DNA of 64,000 nucleotides, taken from Flavobacteriales bacterium (GTDB lineage Bacteria; Bacteroidota; Bacteroidia; Flavobacteriales; UBA7430). Each line of letters starts with the position of its first letter. Position 1 is the stretch's first letter. This document shows, in pieces, positions 19,014 to 27,604 of this stretch. Position numbers and translations under genes: made by a program. The notes beneath the pieces are model-generated. The model saw only the letters and a program-made list of their open reading frames with translations, was not told the DNA's origin and ran no database searches. Where the stretch lies: positions 117,399 through 181,398 of the forward strand of contig PAMD01000006.1 in NCBI GenBank assembly GCA_002707145.1, written 5' to 3'.

Positions 19014-19021
19014 TACCTTCG
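19014..19021 (+). promoter_or_regulatory. Probable -7 element for the GT117 gene
   Basis: TACCTTCG is a common variant of the Bacteroidota -7 element TANNTTTG and lies 37 nt upstream of the start codon. The -33 region is masked by an A-rich tract, so this is tentative. Confidence 0.4.
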
Positions 19022-19058
19022 CAAATTGAGAATATTAACATACCTAATGAAAAATTAA

Positions 19059-22000
19059 ATGCAGTATCAGAAAATCAACAATATATTTGGGTGGCTATGT
19101 TTTTTAATTGCCTTAACAGTTTATGTTTTTACTCTTGAACCAACAACAAGTTTTTGGGATTGTGGAGAATACATTGCCACAGCATTTAAACTTCAAGTTG
19201 GGCATCCTCCCGGAGCTCCAACTTTTCTGTTATTAGGGAATTTCTTTGCTAATTTTGCATTTGGAGATGTTACAAAAGTTGCCTACATGATCAATCTCAT
19301 GTCTGCAGTTTGCAGTGCTTTAACAATTCTTTTTTTGTTTTGGACTATAACAGCTTTTTCAAAAAGGATACTAGAAATTAAACCTTCATCCACTAATACC
19401 AGTTCTATAATGGGTGCAGGATTAGTAGGAGCATTGGCCTACACATTTTCTGATTCTTTTTGGTTTTCAGCAATTGAAGGAGAAGTATACGGAATGTCAT
19501 CATTCTTTACTGCACTAGTTTTTTGGGCAGCCCTTAAATGGGATAAAGAATATGATAAGGAAGGAGAAAGAGCTAATAGATGGCTTTTGCTTATAATGTA
19601 CCTAATCGGTCTGTCTATTGGTGTTCATATGTTGAATCTTTTAGCAATTCCTGCTATTGTTTATATGTACTACTTTAAAAAACAAAAAGTCACCCCCAAG
19701 GGCTTAGCCATTACTGGAGTGGTCTCCATTTTTATCTTAGGATTAATCTTCTTTGGCTTAATTCCACAAATAATAAAATGGTTGGGCATCGTAGAAAGAG
19801 TATTTGTTAATACTTTAGGACTCCCATTTAATAGCGGGACAGTTTTCTTTCTGGCTGCACTAGTGGGGATAATTTATTTTGGCTTAAATAAAGCCAAAGA
19901 AGGAGGAAGACATTTAGTACACACAGCTATTCTTGGAATCACATTTATTTTAATAGGCTACTCCTCATTTGCCGTCTTAGTCATCCGATCAAATGCAAAT
20001 ACTCCAATTGACGAAAATAACCCAGAAGAAGCTGTAAGCTTGCTCGCCTATCTAAACAGAGAGCAATATGGCTCTAATCCTTTACTTTATGGACAATACT
20101 TTTCGGCAGGCCGTGATAAAAAAACCCCATTTAAAGATGGGACTCCAGTGTATGTTAAAGATGAAAAAAGTGGTAGGTATATTGTTTCTGATTCTAGAAA
20201 AAACTACATCCCTAATTATGATAAGGCACATTCTGGTTTCTTTCCAAGAATGTGGAGCAACAACCCAAGACATATTGATGCCTACAAAAGATGGGGAAAC
20301 ATTCGAGGTGGAAATAATAGAAAACCAGGATTCACTGAAAACATAGCTTATTTCTTTAATTACCAAATCAACCATATGTATTTTAGATACTTTATGTGGA
20401 ATTTTGCTGGAAAACAAAATGATATCCAAAGTCATGGATCAATATCAGACGGGCAATGGCTGAGCGGAATCAAATTTTTCGACTCTTGGAGGTTAGGTCC
20501 TCAAGAAAACTTACCTACCGGACAAGCAAACAATCCCGGGAGAAATCACTTTTATATGCTACCATTTATTCTAGGTATAATTGGAATTCTATATCACTAC
20601 AGACAAAAAAAAAGAGATGCATGGATTGTGACATTACTATTTTTATTTACTGGTATAGCCATTGTGGTTTACCTAAACCAATACCCATTTCAACCTAGAG
20701 AAAGAGATTATGCCTATGTGGGCTCATTTTATGCTTTTGCAATCTGGATTGGAATAGGTGTACTCGCATTGATCGAGAAACTTAGAACTTTTATTCCGAT
20801 CAGTGTTGCTGCGCTTTTAACAACAGTGATTTGCCTAATTGCCGTTCCAGGAATTATGGCATCAGAAGGCTGGGATGACCACAACCGTTCTGATCGCTTC
20901 ACAGCTCGTGACTTTGCTAAAGCATATTTGGACTCTTGCGAGCCCAACGCCATATTATTTACCATGGGAGACAACGACACCTTCCCACTTTGGTACATTC
21001 AAGAAGTAGAGGGCTACCGAACAGATATTCGCATAGTAAACCTTAGCCTATTGAATACAGATTGGTATATAGATCAGATGAAGCGAGACGCATACAACGG
21101 AAAAAGAGTTCCCTTTACCATGCCTAATAAACTTTACAAGCAAGGAACAAGGGATGCTGCTCTTTTCAAAGATGTTGGCATATCTGATCAAAGGTGGGGC
21201 GTAGACAGAATGAATAGGTGGATTCAAAGTGATCTTCCCCAAACTAAAATTAATATGGGAAAAGATTATGTCTTTTTTCCTACAAAAAAGTTGAGTATTC
21301 CTGTAGACAAGGAAAAGGTAATTGAAAATGGTACAGTGAAACCTGAAAATGCAGACCTGATTGTTTCTTCTGTAGATTGGAATCTAAACGTGAATCAAAT
21401 GGAAAAAAAGCATATGATGATTCTAGATATGATAGACAATAACAAGTGGGATAGACCTGTCTACTTCTCAATTACTATTGGAAATAGTGCAAGTTCATTT
21501 TCTTATCTCTGGGATTATTTCCAACTCGACGGACTTGCATACAGATTTATTCCTATTAAAACGAAATCTGACAGAGGTAAAATTGGGCGAATTGATAGTG
21601 AAATTTTATATAAAAATTTGATGGAGAAATTCGAATATGGAAATATGAATTCACCAAACGTATACTTAGATGAAACAAATCTTCGTCTAGTAATGAACGT
21701 GAGAAATAATTTCTCTCGATTGGCCGAACAGCTTATTAATGAAGATAATCCAGAATCCGCCTTAAAAGTTCTCGATAAATGTTTGGAACTTATGCCTCAT
21801 GAAAAAGTTGAATTTAATTATTTCATTCTTCCGATCATTGAAAATTATTATGTCTGTGAGCAAGACCAAAAAGCTAGGGAGATTATTACTACTATGATTG
21901 GAATGATTGAAGAAAAACTCACCTATTTTAAACAGTTTGAAGGAGAAAATAAAAATACGATTTCTGGTGAAATACAAAGAGCCCTCTCTCTGTATAACAG

Positions 22001-22097
22001 TACAGTAAAAATTGCCATTGCCTTTGATGATATTGACTACTCAAATCAATTGGCTAATGGATTCCAAGAACAAATGCAAAATAGCAACTTGCGTTAA
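19059..22097 (+). CDS. GT117 (DUF2723) membrane glycosyltransferase-like protein
   Basis: A 1012-residue polytopic protein of the DUF2723 family, now grouped as glycosyltransferase family 117 and related to protein O-mannosyltransferases. The N-terminus has LEPTTSFWDCGEYIATAFKL with the acidic residues typical of GT-C enzymes in the first extracytoplasmic loop, followed by LQVGHPPGAP. About a dozen hydrophobic helices fill residues 10-620, and the last 400 residues are soluble, ending in a TPR-like helical part. Bacteroidota O-glycosylate many exported proteins, and this family is a candidate in that process; the substrate is unproven. It stands alone after tRNA-Gln. Confidence 0.9.
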   Translation: MQYQKINNIFGWLCFLIALTVYVFTLEPTTSFWDCGEYIATAFKLQVGHPPGAPTFLLLGNFFANFAFGDVTKVAYMINLMSAVCSALTILFLFWTITAFSKRILEIKPSSTNTSSIMGAGLVGALAYTFSDSFWFSAIEGEVYGMSSFFTALVFWAALKWDKEYDKEGERANRWLLLIMYLIGLSIGVHMLNLLAIPAIVYMYYFKKQKVTPKGLAITGVVSIFILGLIFFGLIPQIIKWLGIVERVFVNTLGLPFNSGTVFFLAALVGIIYFGLNKAKEGGRHLVHTAILGITFILIGYSSFAVLVIRSNANTPIDENNPEEAVSLLAYLNREQYGSNPLLYGQYFSAGRDKKTPFKDGTPVYVKDEKSGRYIVSDSRKNYIPNYDKAHSGFFPRMWSNNPRHIDAYKRWGNIRGGNNRKPGFTENIAYFFNYQINHMYFRYFMWNFAGKQNDIQSHGSISDGQWLSGIKFFDSWRLGPQENLPTGQANNPGRNHFYMLPFILGIIGILYHYRQKKRDAWIVTLLFLFTGIAIVVYLNQYPFQPRERDYAYVGSFYAFAIWIGIGVLALIEKLRTFIPISVAALLTTVICLIAVPGIMASEGWDDHNRSDRFTARDFAKAYLDSCEPNAILFTMGDNDTFPLWYIQEVEGYRTDIRIVNLSLLNTDWYIDQMKRDAYNGKRVPFTMPNKLYKQGTRDAALFKDVGISDQRWGVDRMNRWIQSDLPQTKINMGKDYVFFPTKKLSIPVDKEKVIENGTVKPENADLIVSSVDWNLNVNQMEKKHMMILDMIDNNKWDRPVYFSITIGNSASSFSYLWDYFQLDGLAYRFIPIKTKSDRGKIGRIDSEILYKNLMEKFEYGNMNSPNVYLDETNLRLVMNVRNNFSRLAEQLINEDNPESALKVLDKCLELMPHEKVEFNYFILPIIENYYVCEQDQKAREIITTMIGMIEEKLTYFKQFEGENKNTISGEIQRALSLYNSTVKIAIAFDDIDYSNQLANGFQEQMQNSNLR

Positions 22098-22123
22098 CCG
22101 ATAAATAAAAATAGAAGAACACT

Positions 22124-22420
22124 CTAATTTAAAGACTTCAAGACCTTCATTATATTAGCTTTAGTGGTAATTCCAGATTGCCTCCAAAGCAAGATTTCTT
22201 CCATATAAATCATGAGTGTGGGCACTCTATTAATCTGCATAATTCTAGCTAATACCAGATTTTGATCAAGACTTATGTTCAATACCCTTACTTTCGCTCC
22301 CATTTCTTTTGCAATAGATTCCAACATAGAATCTAATTGATTGCTTGTAGCATAGGATCCATCAAAAAAATGAATTAATACAGGATTAGGACCAGAAATA
22401 AGTTGTCTAAAGTCTGCCAT
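22124..22420 (-). CDS. Thioredoxin-fold protein lacking the CxxC site
   Basis: A 98-residue cytoplasmic thioredoxin-like protein. The fold is recognisable from PVLIHFFDGS (strand before the active site), a following helix, VRVLNISLDQN, and the cis-Pro loop RVPTLMIY, then WRQSG. Where thioredoxin has WCGPC this protein reads SYATS and it contains no cysteine at all, so it cannot be a dithiol oxidoreductase. A binding or chaperone role is possible. It is the last gene of a minus-strand group after the rhodanese-like gene and converges with the GT117 gene 26 nt away. Confidence 0.82.
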   Translation of the reverse strand: MADFRQLISGPNPVLIHFFDGSYATSNQLDSMLESIAKEMGAKVRVLNISLDQNLVLARIMQINRVPTLMIYMEEILLWRQSGITTKANIMKVLKSLN

Positions 22421-22464
22421 AGAATTAAATCATAAAAAATTCTAATATGAAGAAAAAAATCGTG

Positions 22465-22863
22465 TTAATTAGTTATTAAGAAAGTTGAGAGGTCTGGCCA
22501 ATGTTCTATTCCTCCAAAAAGAATAGATATTTTTGTAAATCCATACTCTTCTTTTAATATTTTTAAAGCTTCGGCGCTACGCGTTCCATCATTGCAATAC
22601 AATACCAAAGACACCTCTGAACTAATAAACTTAAACTTACTTAAAAAATTTGGTTCATAAAAATCTATTGTTGCACAACCCTCAAAATGTCCTCTCAAAT
22701 ATTCCTCCGCAGTTCTCACATCTACTACAATATAGTTCTTTGAGGCAACATGCGACAGAAATATGTCTTGATCTACTTGGAAATCGTCTGGCAGACTACA
22801 AGAAAAAAAAAGTGAAAATATAACTAATAGAAATACTTCATTTAATGATTTTGTCTGACCCAT
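22465..22863 (-). CDS. Rhodanese-domain lipoprotein
   Basis: A 132-residue protein with a hydrophobic N-terminus and lipobox-like FFSC, so probably a periplasm-facing lipoprotein, followed by a single rhodanese domain (about residues 33-128). The signature YIVVDVRTAEEYLRGHFEG and the active-site loop CNDGTRS (Cys-x5 with Arg) are intact, so sulfur transfer is plausible. The substrate is unknown. The start overlaps the end of the broken lipoprotein frame by 22 nt, suggesting an ancestral operon fumC-lipoprotein-rhodanese-thioredoxin-like. Confidence 0.85.
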   Translation of the reverse strand: MGQTKSLNEVFLLVIFSLFFSCSLPDDFQVDQDIFLSHVASKNYIVVDVRTAEEYLRGHFEGCATIDFYEPNFLSKFKFISSEVSLVLYCNDGTRSAEALKILKEEYGFTKISILFGGIEHWPDLSTFLITN

Positions 22864-23108
22864 TCTATATCTTTTAAATTAACTTTATCCTCTACTGCAT
22901 TGACATCTTCTAAAATATGATTAACTAATTCCAATAAATCATCATCATTGATTTTGATTGCAGGCATTAAGCCATGGTATTTCTCTCAGTTAACAATAAT
23001 GGCTTCAGTCTGACAAAACAGAATATTCTGTATAGCTCTTTTTGGATCTTCTATGTTTGGTTGACATGAAAATAAAATGAGACTAAATATCAAAAAGAAT
23101 TTCATCAT
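22842..23108 (-). pseudogene. Small lipoprotein frame interrupted by in-frame TGA
   Basis: An 88-codon frame starting at the ATG directly after the fumC stop (TAAATGATG). It begins MMKFFLIFSLILFSC, a clear lipoprotein signal, and runs 40 residues to a TGA at 22986-22988. The same frame then stays open for 47 more codons (EKYHGLMPAIKINDDDLLEL, then VNHILEDVNAVED) to a TAA. The amino-acid composition on both sides is protein-like and in one phase, so a single base change (TGG or CGA to TGA) probably broke a once intact lipoprotein. I do not recognise the family. A 40-residue product could still be made. Confidence 0.6.
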
Positions 23109-24506
23109 TTACTTCATACTTCCACACATTTCTCTGGGAACAACCCATGCATCGAATTCATCTGCGGTCAAAAAACCTAAGTTTATTGATTCTTCTTTTA
23201 AAGTGGTACCATTTTTATGAGCAGTCTTTGCAATTTTTGCGGCTTTTTCATATCCTATTTTTGTATTTAAAGCGGTCACTAGCATCAAAGAATTATCTAG
23301 ATTTTTTTTCAAATTTTCGTAATTAGGTTGAATGCCAATTGCACAATTTTCAGCAAAAGAACTACAAGCATCTCCAATCAATCTGGCAGACTCTAAAAAA
23401 TTCGCAGCCATAACGGGTTTAAAAACATTCAATTCATAGTGACCTTGAGCACCACCAACTGAAATAGAAACATCATTCCCCATAACTTGCGCGCATACCA
23501 TAGTCAATGCTTCGCATTGGGTCGGATTGACTTTCCCTGGCATAATTGAAGAACCGGGTTCATTTGAAGGAATGATTATCTCACCAATACCAGACCTTGG
23601 CCCCGAAGCTAAAAGACGGATATCATTCCCAATTTTATTCAAAGAGATAGCAAGCATTTTAAGTGCACCGTGGGATTCCACTAATGCGTCATGAGCTGCC
23701 AAAGCTTCAAATTTATTATTTGCAGTCACAAAAGGAAGTCCAGTAAATTGAGAGATCTTTTGGGCGACTATCTCAGCATAACCCTCAGGAGTATTTATCC
23801 CAGTCCCAACAGCGGTTCCACCTAGGGCAATTTCCGAAAGATGATCAAAGGTATTTCTCAAGGCTTTTAAGCCGTGATTAAGCTGAGAAACATAACCAGA
23901 AAACTCTTGTCCTAAAGTAAGAGGAGTAGCGTCCATCAAATGTGTTCTCCCTATTTTGACCACATTATTAAAAGCCTCAGATTTTAATTCTAATACATCT
24001 CGCAATCTTTCAACGCCTGGAATCGTAACGTCGATCATCATTTTGTATGCAGCTATATGCATACTTGTAGGAAAAGTATCATTTGATGATTGAGATTTAT
24101 TTACATCGTCATTTGGATGAATGATTTTAATAGGATCTGAAAGAGAGCCCCCATTTATAACGTGAGCACGATTGGCGATAACTTCATTAGTATTCATGTT
24201 GGACTGGGTTCCAGAGCCTGTTTGCCATATAACAAGAGGAAACTCCTGGTCGTGATAGCCTGCGATAATTTCATCACAAACTCCAGAAATCATATCTCTT
24301 ATTTCCTTAGATAAAATTCCCAACTCACAGTTTGTGTGAGCAGCCGCTTTTTTCAGATATGCAAAACCATAAATGATCTCGATGGGCATGCTAGATTCAT
24401 TTCCAATTTTAAAATTGTTTCTAGATCGCTCGGTTTGTGCTCCCCAATATTTCAATAAAGGAACCTTCACCTCTCCCATGGTGTCTTTTTCTACTCGAAA
24501 TTCCAT
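23109..24506 (-). CDS. fumC: Class II fumarate hydratase
   Basis: A 465-residue class II fumarase, which interconverts fumarate and malate in the TCA cycle. It has the superfamily signature [11 protein letters not shown], the upstream [16 protein letters not shown] segment, [18 protein letters not shown] and [16 protein letters not shown]. Length and all signature regions are standard for FumC, and the iron-sulfur class I enzyme is clearly excluded. Its stop codon is directly followed by the ATG of the broken lipoprotein frame. Confidence 0.98.
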   Translation of the reverse strand: MEFRVEKDTMGEVKVPLLKYWGAQTERSRNNFKIGNESSMPIEIIYGFAYLKKAAAHTNCELGILSKEIRDMISGVCDEIIAGYHDQEFPLVIWQTGSGTQSNMNTNEVIANRAHVINGGSLSDPIKIIHPNDDVNKSQSSNDTFPTSMHIAAYKMMIDVTIPGVERLRDVLELKSEAFNNVVKIGRTHLMDATPLTLGQEFSGYVSQLNHGLKALRNTFDHLSEIALGGTAVGTGINTPEGYAEIVAQKISQFTGLPFVTANNKFEALAAHDALVESHGALKMLAISLNKIGNDIRLLASGPRSGIGEIIIPSNEPGSSIMPGKVNPTQCEALTMVCAQVMGNDVSISVGGAQGHYELNVFKPVMAANFLESARLIGDACSSFAENCAIGIQPNYENLKKNLDNSLMLVTALNTKIGYEKAAKIAKTAHKNGTTLKEESINLGFLTADEFDAWVVPREMCGSMK

Positions 24507-24560
24507 AAAGTATTTTTTTACATGAAAAAATTATTAATAGCCAAAGATAGGAATCCAAAA

Positions 24561-25535
24561 CTATAGTATCCGATTTTTTAACTCTGAGATTTCTTCTGAA
24601 AGATTAACTTTTGCATTAAGTTGCTGGACATCTAAAAGTATCTTTCTCAAAAAAGATTGATAACCAATCGATGATTTTCTATATGCTCGATGATCGATAG
24701 ATACATATATAGCCTCAAGATTCTTGATTAATTCCCGAGATTCTTGATTAAGAAAGGTATTTGAAAATTTCCGCCAAACATAATCAATTGATTCCTCTGA
24801 AGGATGCACTCTGTCTTTTTTGAAAAATCGATAATCTCGCAATTCATCTATCATGATCTCATAAGCCGGGAAATAATATACATCAGAAAAAGAATTTTGT
24901 ATCATTTCGCAGGCCAAAAGTAGAGATGATTTGGATAGATTATTTTGATGTAACCCCCCTTTAATGTGTCTAACGGGACTGACGCTTAGTAGAATTTTAA
25001 TTTTTGGGTTTTGGATCTTTACTTCTTCATAAAACTCTTTAAAGGCAAGCTTAATTTCTAGAGGATCCGACAAAACTTTAGTAAAATTTGAGCTTGGCAT
25101 TTTATGACAATTAGCTATTTCTTTCTGACTACCTAACATTCTAAACAAGAATGCCGTTCCAAAAGTAATCACTAACAAATGGGTCTGTTGTATTTGTTCT
25201 TGAACTGTGGATCGAATATTGCTCAATTTATCTAACAGATCCTTCTGAGATAAGCTCCAATGAGAAGAATGATAAGAATGATGGAAAAAAGTAGCGTCTC
25301 GCTCGACAAATAAAGAGTAATCAATGGGCTTATTCTGTAGTGCTTCCCTTAAATTATTTAAGAGGGGAATGGGGTGAAAACAAGTTCCAAAAGGATTCTT
25401 AACGCAAGTATATTTATAGCGTAGTAATTTAATTGCTATGTGGTCAGAAAAACAAGATCCAACAAAGAAAAAATGATCTTTGTAGCCTAATCTAAAAGAA
25501 GAATCTTCTATGGGTATTTCTGTGTGCCAGTTCAT
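24561..25535 (-). CDS. GSCFA family protein
   Basis: A 324-residue protein of the GSCFA family, named for the motif seen here as FFVGSCFSDHIA near residue 26. The family is SGNH-hydrolase-like; the region VITFGTAFLF and VHPSEESIDYVW (conserved C-terminal His) fit that fold. Its substrate is unknown; an esterase acting on an acylated cell-surface or metabolic substrate is a guess. The start is directly behind the last codon of the decayed arsC-like frame, suggesting the two were once coupled. Confidence 0.88.
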   Translation of the reverse strand: MNWHTEIPIEDSSFRLGYKDHFFFVGSCFSDHIAIKLLRYKYTCVKNPFGTCFHPIPLLNNLREALQNKPIDYSLFVERDATFFHHSYHSSHWSLSQKDLLDKLSNIRSTVQEQIQQTHLLVITFGTAFLFRMLGSQKEIANCHKMPSSNFTKVLSDPLEIKLAFKEFYEEVKIQNPKIKILLSVSPVRHIKGGLHQNNLSKSSLLLACEMIQNSFSDVYYFPAYEIMIDELRDYRFFKKDRVHPSEESIDYVWRKFSNTFLNQESRELIKNLEAIYVSIDHRAYRKSSIGYQSFLRKILLDVQQLNAKVNLSEEISELKNRIL

Positions 25536-25873
25536 CTACAAAAAATATTTAATATTCTCTGTGAGGCAAGCAATTACTGCTGCATTTTCTGATTCGACAA
25601 TTGGCCTTTCAATAAGTTTGGGATGTAATATCATCGCATTAAGAAGTTCTTTATTATTGATTGAAATTTCAGGATATATTTGCTTCCATATTGTCTCATT
25701 TTTACGGATCAAATTACTAGGAGACATCTTTAATTTCTTTAATATAATTGAGAAAGTTTTTTGACATAGGAACTATTTCAAATATAGAATAATATGGTGG
25801 TCAATCTTATTTTCTTTTAAAAAAGAAACTGCTTGGCAACTTTTGCTGATCTTTGATTATGGTATACTTTCAT
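25536..25873 (-). pseudogene. Decayed ArsC/Spx-like (glutaredoxin-fold) gene
   Basis: The minus strand encodes pieces of one ArsC-family protein in different frames. From the ATG at 25873 it reads MKVYHNQRSAKVAK; a shifted frame continues AVSFLKENKIDHHIILYLK; after another break the C-terminal 63 residues run from MSPSNLIRKNE to HPKLIERPIVESENAAVIA, the diagnostic ArsC/Spx end. At least two frameshifts and a stop are needed to join them. The catalytic cysteine of the family's HNPxCSKSR motif is also gone (HNQRSAKVAK). The gene is almost certainly dead, though a 63-residue fragment starting at 25727 remains open. Confidence 0.8.
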
Positions 25874-25922
25874 TAGTAGGATTTTGATGTTGACCATTGC
25901 CTGTATTTTCTATAATAAACTA

Positions 25923-27011
25923 CTATTTTTGACCTTGTTGCATGAGGTATGATTTTATAAAAGCATTTAAATCTCCATCCATAACAGCCTGTACATTTGA
26001 GCTTTCATGTCCTGTGCGAACATCTTTAACCATCTTGTATGGATGCATCACATAATTTCTAATCTGAGACCCAAAATCTATGGCTTTTTTACTTCCTTCT
26101 AGTTTATCTTTCTCGACTTGTCGCTTTCTAAGCTCTAGATCATACAATTGAGAACGAAGTAATTGCATGGCTTTGGCTTTATTTTCGAGCTGTGAGCGTG
26201 TCTCCGAATTCTCAATCATAATTCCGGTTTGGTGATGCCTTAGTCGAACAGCTGTCTCTAATTTATTGACTCCTTGACCACCAGCTCCTCCTGCCCTCAT
26301 AGTTTCCCAAGTAATATCGGAACTAGCAATTTCAATTTCAATACTTTCATCTACCAAGGGATAAGTAAAAACAGATGCAAAAGATGTGTGTCTTTTATTC
26401 GCAGAATCGAAAGGGGAAAGTCTAACTAATCTGTGAACTCCATTTTCACCTTTCAAATTTCCGTAAGCAAAATCTCCATTAAATTGAAGCGTACAAGACT
26501 TGATACCAGCTGTTTCAGAGACATTCATATCTAATTCTCTTACCGTAAATCCATTTTTCTCGCCCCACATAATATACATCCTCATAAGCATATAAGCCCA
26601 ATCTTGACTTTCTGTTCCTCCAGCTCCTGAATTGATAGACAAAATAGCATTCATATTGTCTTCCTCCCTTGATAGCATATTTTTAAATTCTAAATCCTCA
26701 ATATGCTTTAATGTTTCAGTGTGAAGTAATTCTACATCATCCTCGGAAGCTTCTCCTTCTTTATGGAACTCAAAAATAACTTCTAGATCTGAAAGAGAAG
26801 ATTCAACCAATTCATATGCATCTACCCATACTTTCTTCGAACGAATATTTTTTAAAACGGATTCTGCTTGCTTAGGGTCATTCCAAAAAGCTGGATCATG
26901 CGTCAAATCCTCCTCATCGGAAATCAGTATTTTCTTTTTCTCAATTCCCAAATATTCATACAAGGCAAATAATCGAATTTGGTATGTTTTTATTTGATCA
27001 AGGTTAACCAT
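25923..27011 (-). CDS. prfB: Peptide chain release factor 2
   Basis: A 362-residue RF2, which releases peptides at UGA and UAA. Visible are the codon-recognition SPF motif (RLSPFDSANKRHTSF), the peptidyl hydrolase GGQ motif (RAGGAGGQGVNKLET) and NSGAGGTESQDWA. I start at the ATG at 27011 (MVNLDQIKTYQIRLFAL), which aligns with family N-termini. The frame is continuous through the region where many prfB genes have an in-frame TGA with a programmed +1 frameshift, so that autoregulation is absent here. Confidence 0.96.
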   Translation of the reverse strand: MVNLDQIKTYQIRLFALYEYLGIEKKKILISDEEDLTHDPAFWNDPKQAESVLKNIRSKKVWVDAYELVESSLSDLEVIFEFHKEGEASEDDVELLHTETLKHIEDLEFKNMLSREEDNMNAILSINSGAGGTESQDWAYMLMRMYIMWGEKNGFTVRELDMNVSETAGIKSCTLQFNGDFAYGNLKGENGVHRLVRLSPFDSANKRHTSFASVFTYPLVDESIEIEIASSDITWETMRAGGAGGQGVNKLETAVRLRHHQTGIMIENSETRSQLENKAKAMQLLRSQLYDLELRKRQVEKDKLEGSKKAIDFGSQIRNYVMHPYKMVKDVRTGHESSNVQAVMDGDLNAFIKSYLMQQGQK

Positions 27012-27092
27012 AAAACAAATATAATTCAAATAGATAAAATACCTATAAAAACAGAAAGATTCAGACAAACAGGAGATCCCAATCTTACAAAA

Positions 27093-27554
27093 TCATTTGA
27101 GTTTTTCAAATGCAATTTTAATTAGGGCAAATTCAAAGCCTCTAGAGACCATATACCTCGTTAACTTCGCCTTTCTTTTTATCAAATTTGGCTCTTTTTC
27201 GAGTCTATCTTTCTTTTTTAGTAAAACTACTATAGTATTAAAATAATCTTGTTCGTTTATTTCATTTAGCGCATAATTTATTAAGGTTTCGTGGATATTT
27301 CTTCGCTTTAATTCAAGCGAAATTTTTATCTTTCCCCACTTTTTAATTCGAAATTTGCCTCGCGAAAAGCTTTTTGAAAACCTTTCTTCATTTAAGAACT
27401 GATTCGCTATCAATTCATCTAAAAGCATATCAATCGAATCAGAAAATAAACCCCACGATTTTAATTTTTTAATTACTTCTTGGTGGCATCTCTCTTGATA
27501 GGCACAGAAGGCCTGAATTTTTTGACGGGCAACTTTTAGGTCGTAAACTTTCAT
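27093..27554 (-). CDS. recX: Regulatory protein RecX
   Basis: A 153-residue RecX, which binds RecA and modulates its filaments. The protein is all helical and basic, with the family pattern ARQKIQAFCAYQERCHQEV, LIANQFLNEERFSKSF and GKIKISLELKRRNI, i.e. three-helix repeats. It is not next to recA here; it lies between prfB and rng. Confidence 0.9.
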   Translation of the reverse strand: MKVYDLKVARQKIQAFCAYQERCHQEVIKKLKSWGLFSDSIDMLLDELIANQFLNEERFSKSFSRGKFRIKKWGKIKISLELKRRNIHETLINYALNEINEQDYFNTIVVLLKKKDRLEKEPNLIKRKAKLTRYMVSRGFEFALIKIAFEKLK

Positions 27555-27560
27555 TAGTAG

Positions 27561-27595
27561 CTAAAAAAAGCTGTCCGGGGATTTCGAACAGCTTT
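27561..27595 (-). terminator. Intrinsic terminator after rng
   Basis: An 8-bp stem AAAGCTGT/ACAGCTTT (27567-27574, 27588-27595) with a GC-containing loop is followed on the minus strand by a U run. It is 10 nt past the rng stop and just before recX. Confidence 0.82.
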
Positions 27596-27604
27596 ATCTA
27601 TATA

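Noticed and set aside
20068..20698. Plus- and minus-strand frames inside the GT117 gene
   Set aside because: The GT117 frame is continuous and conserved; these have no recognisable domains.
22842..23108. Selenoprotein reading of the in-frame TGA
   Set aside because: No selenocysteine insertion element could be identified by eye and nothing else in the window points to a selenium pathway; nonsense mutation is simpler.
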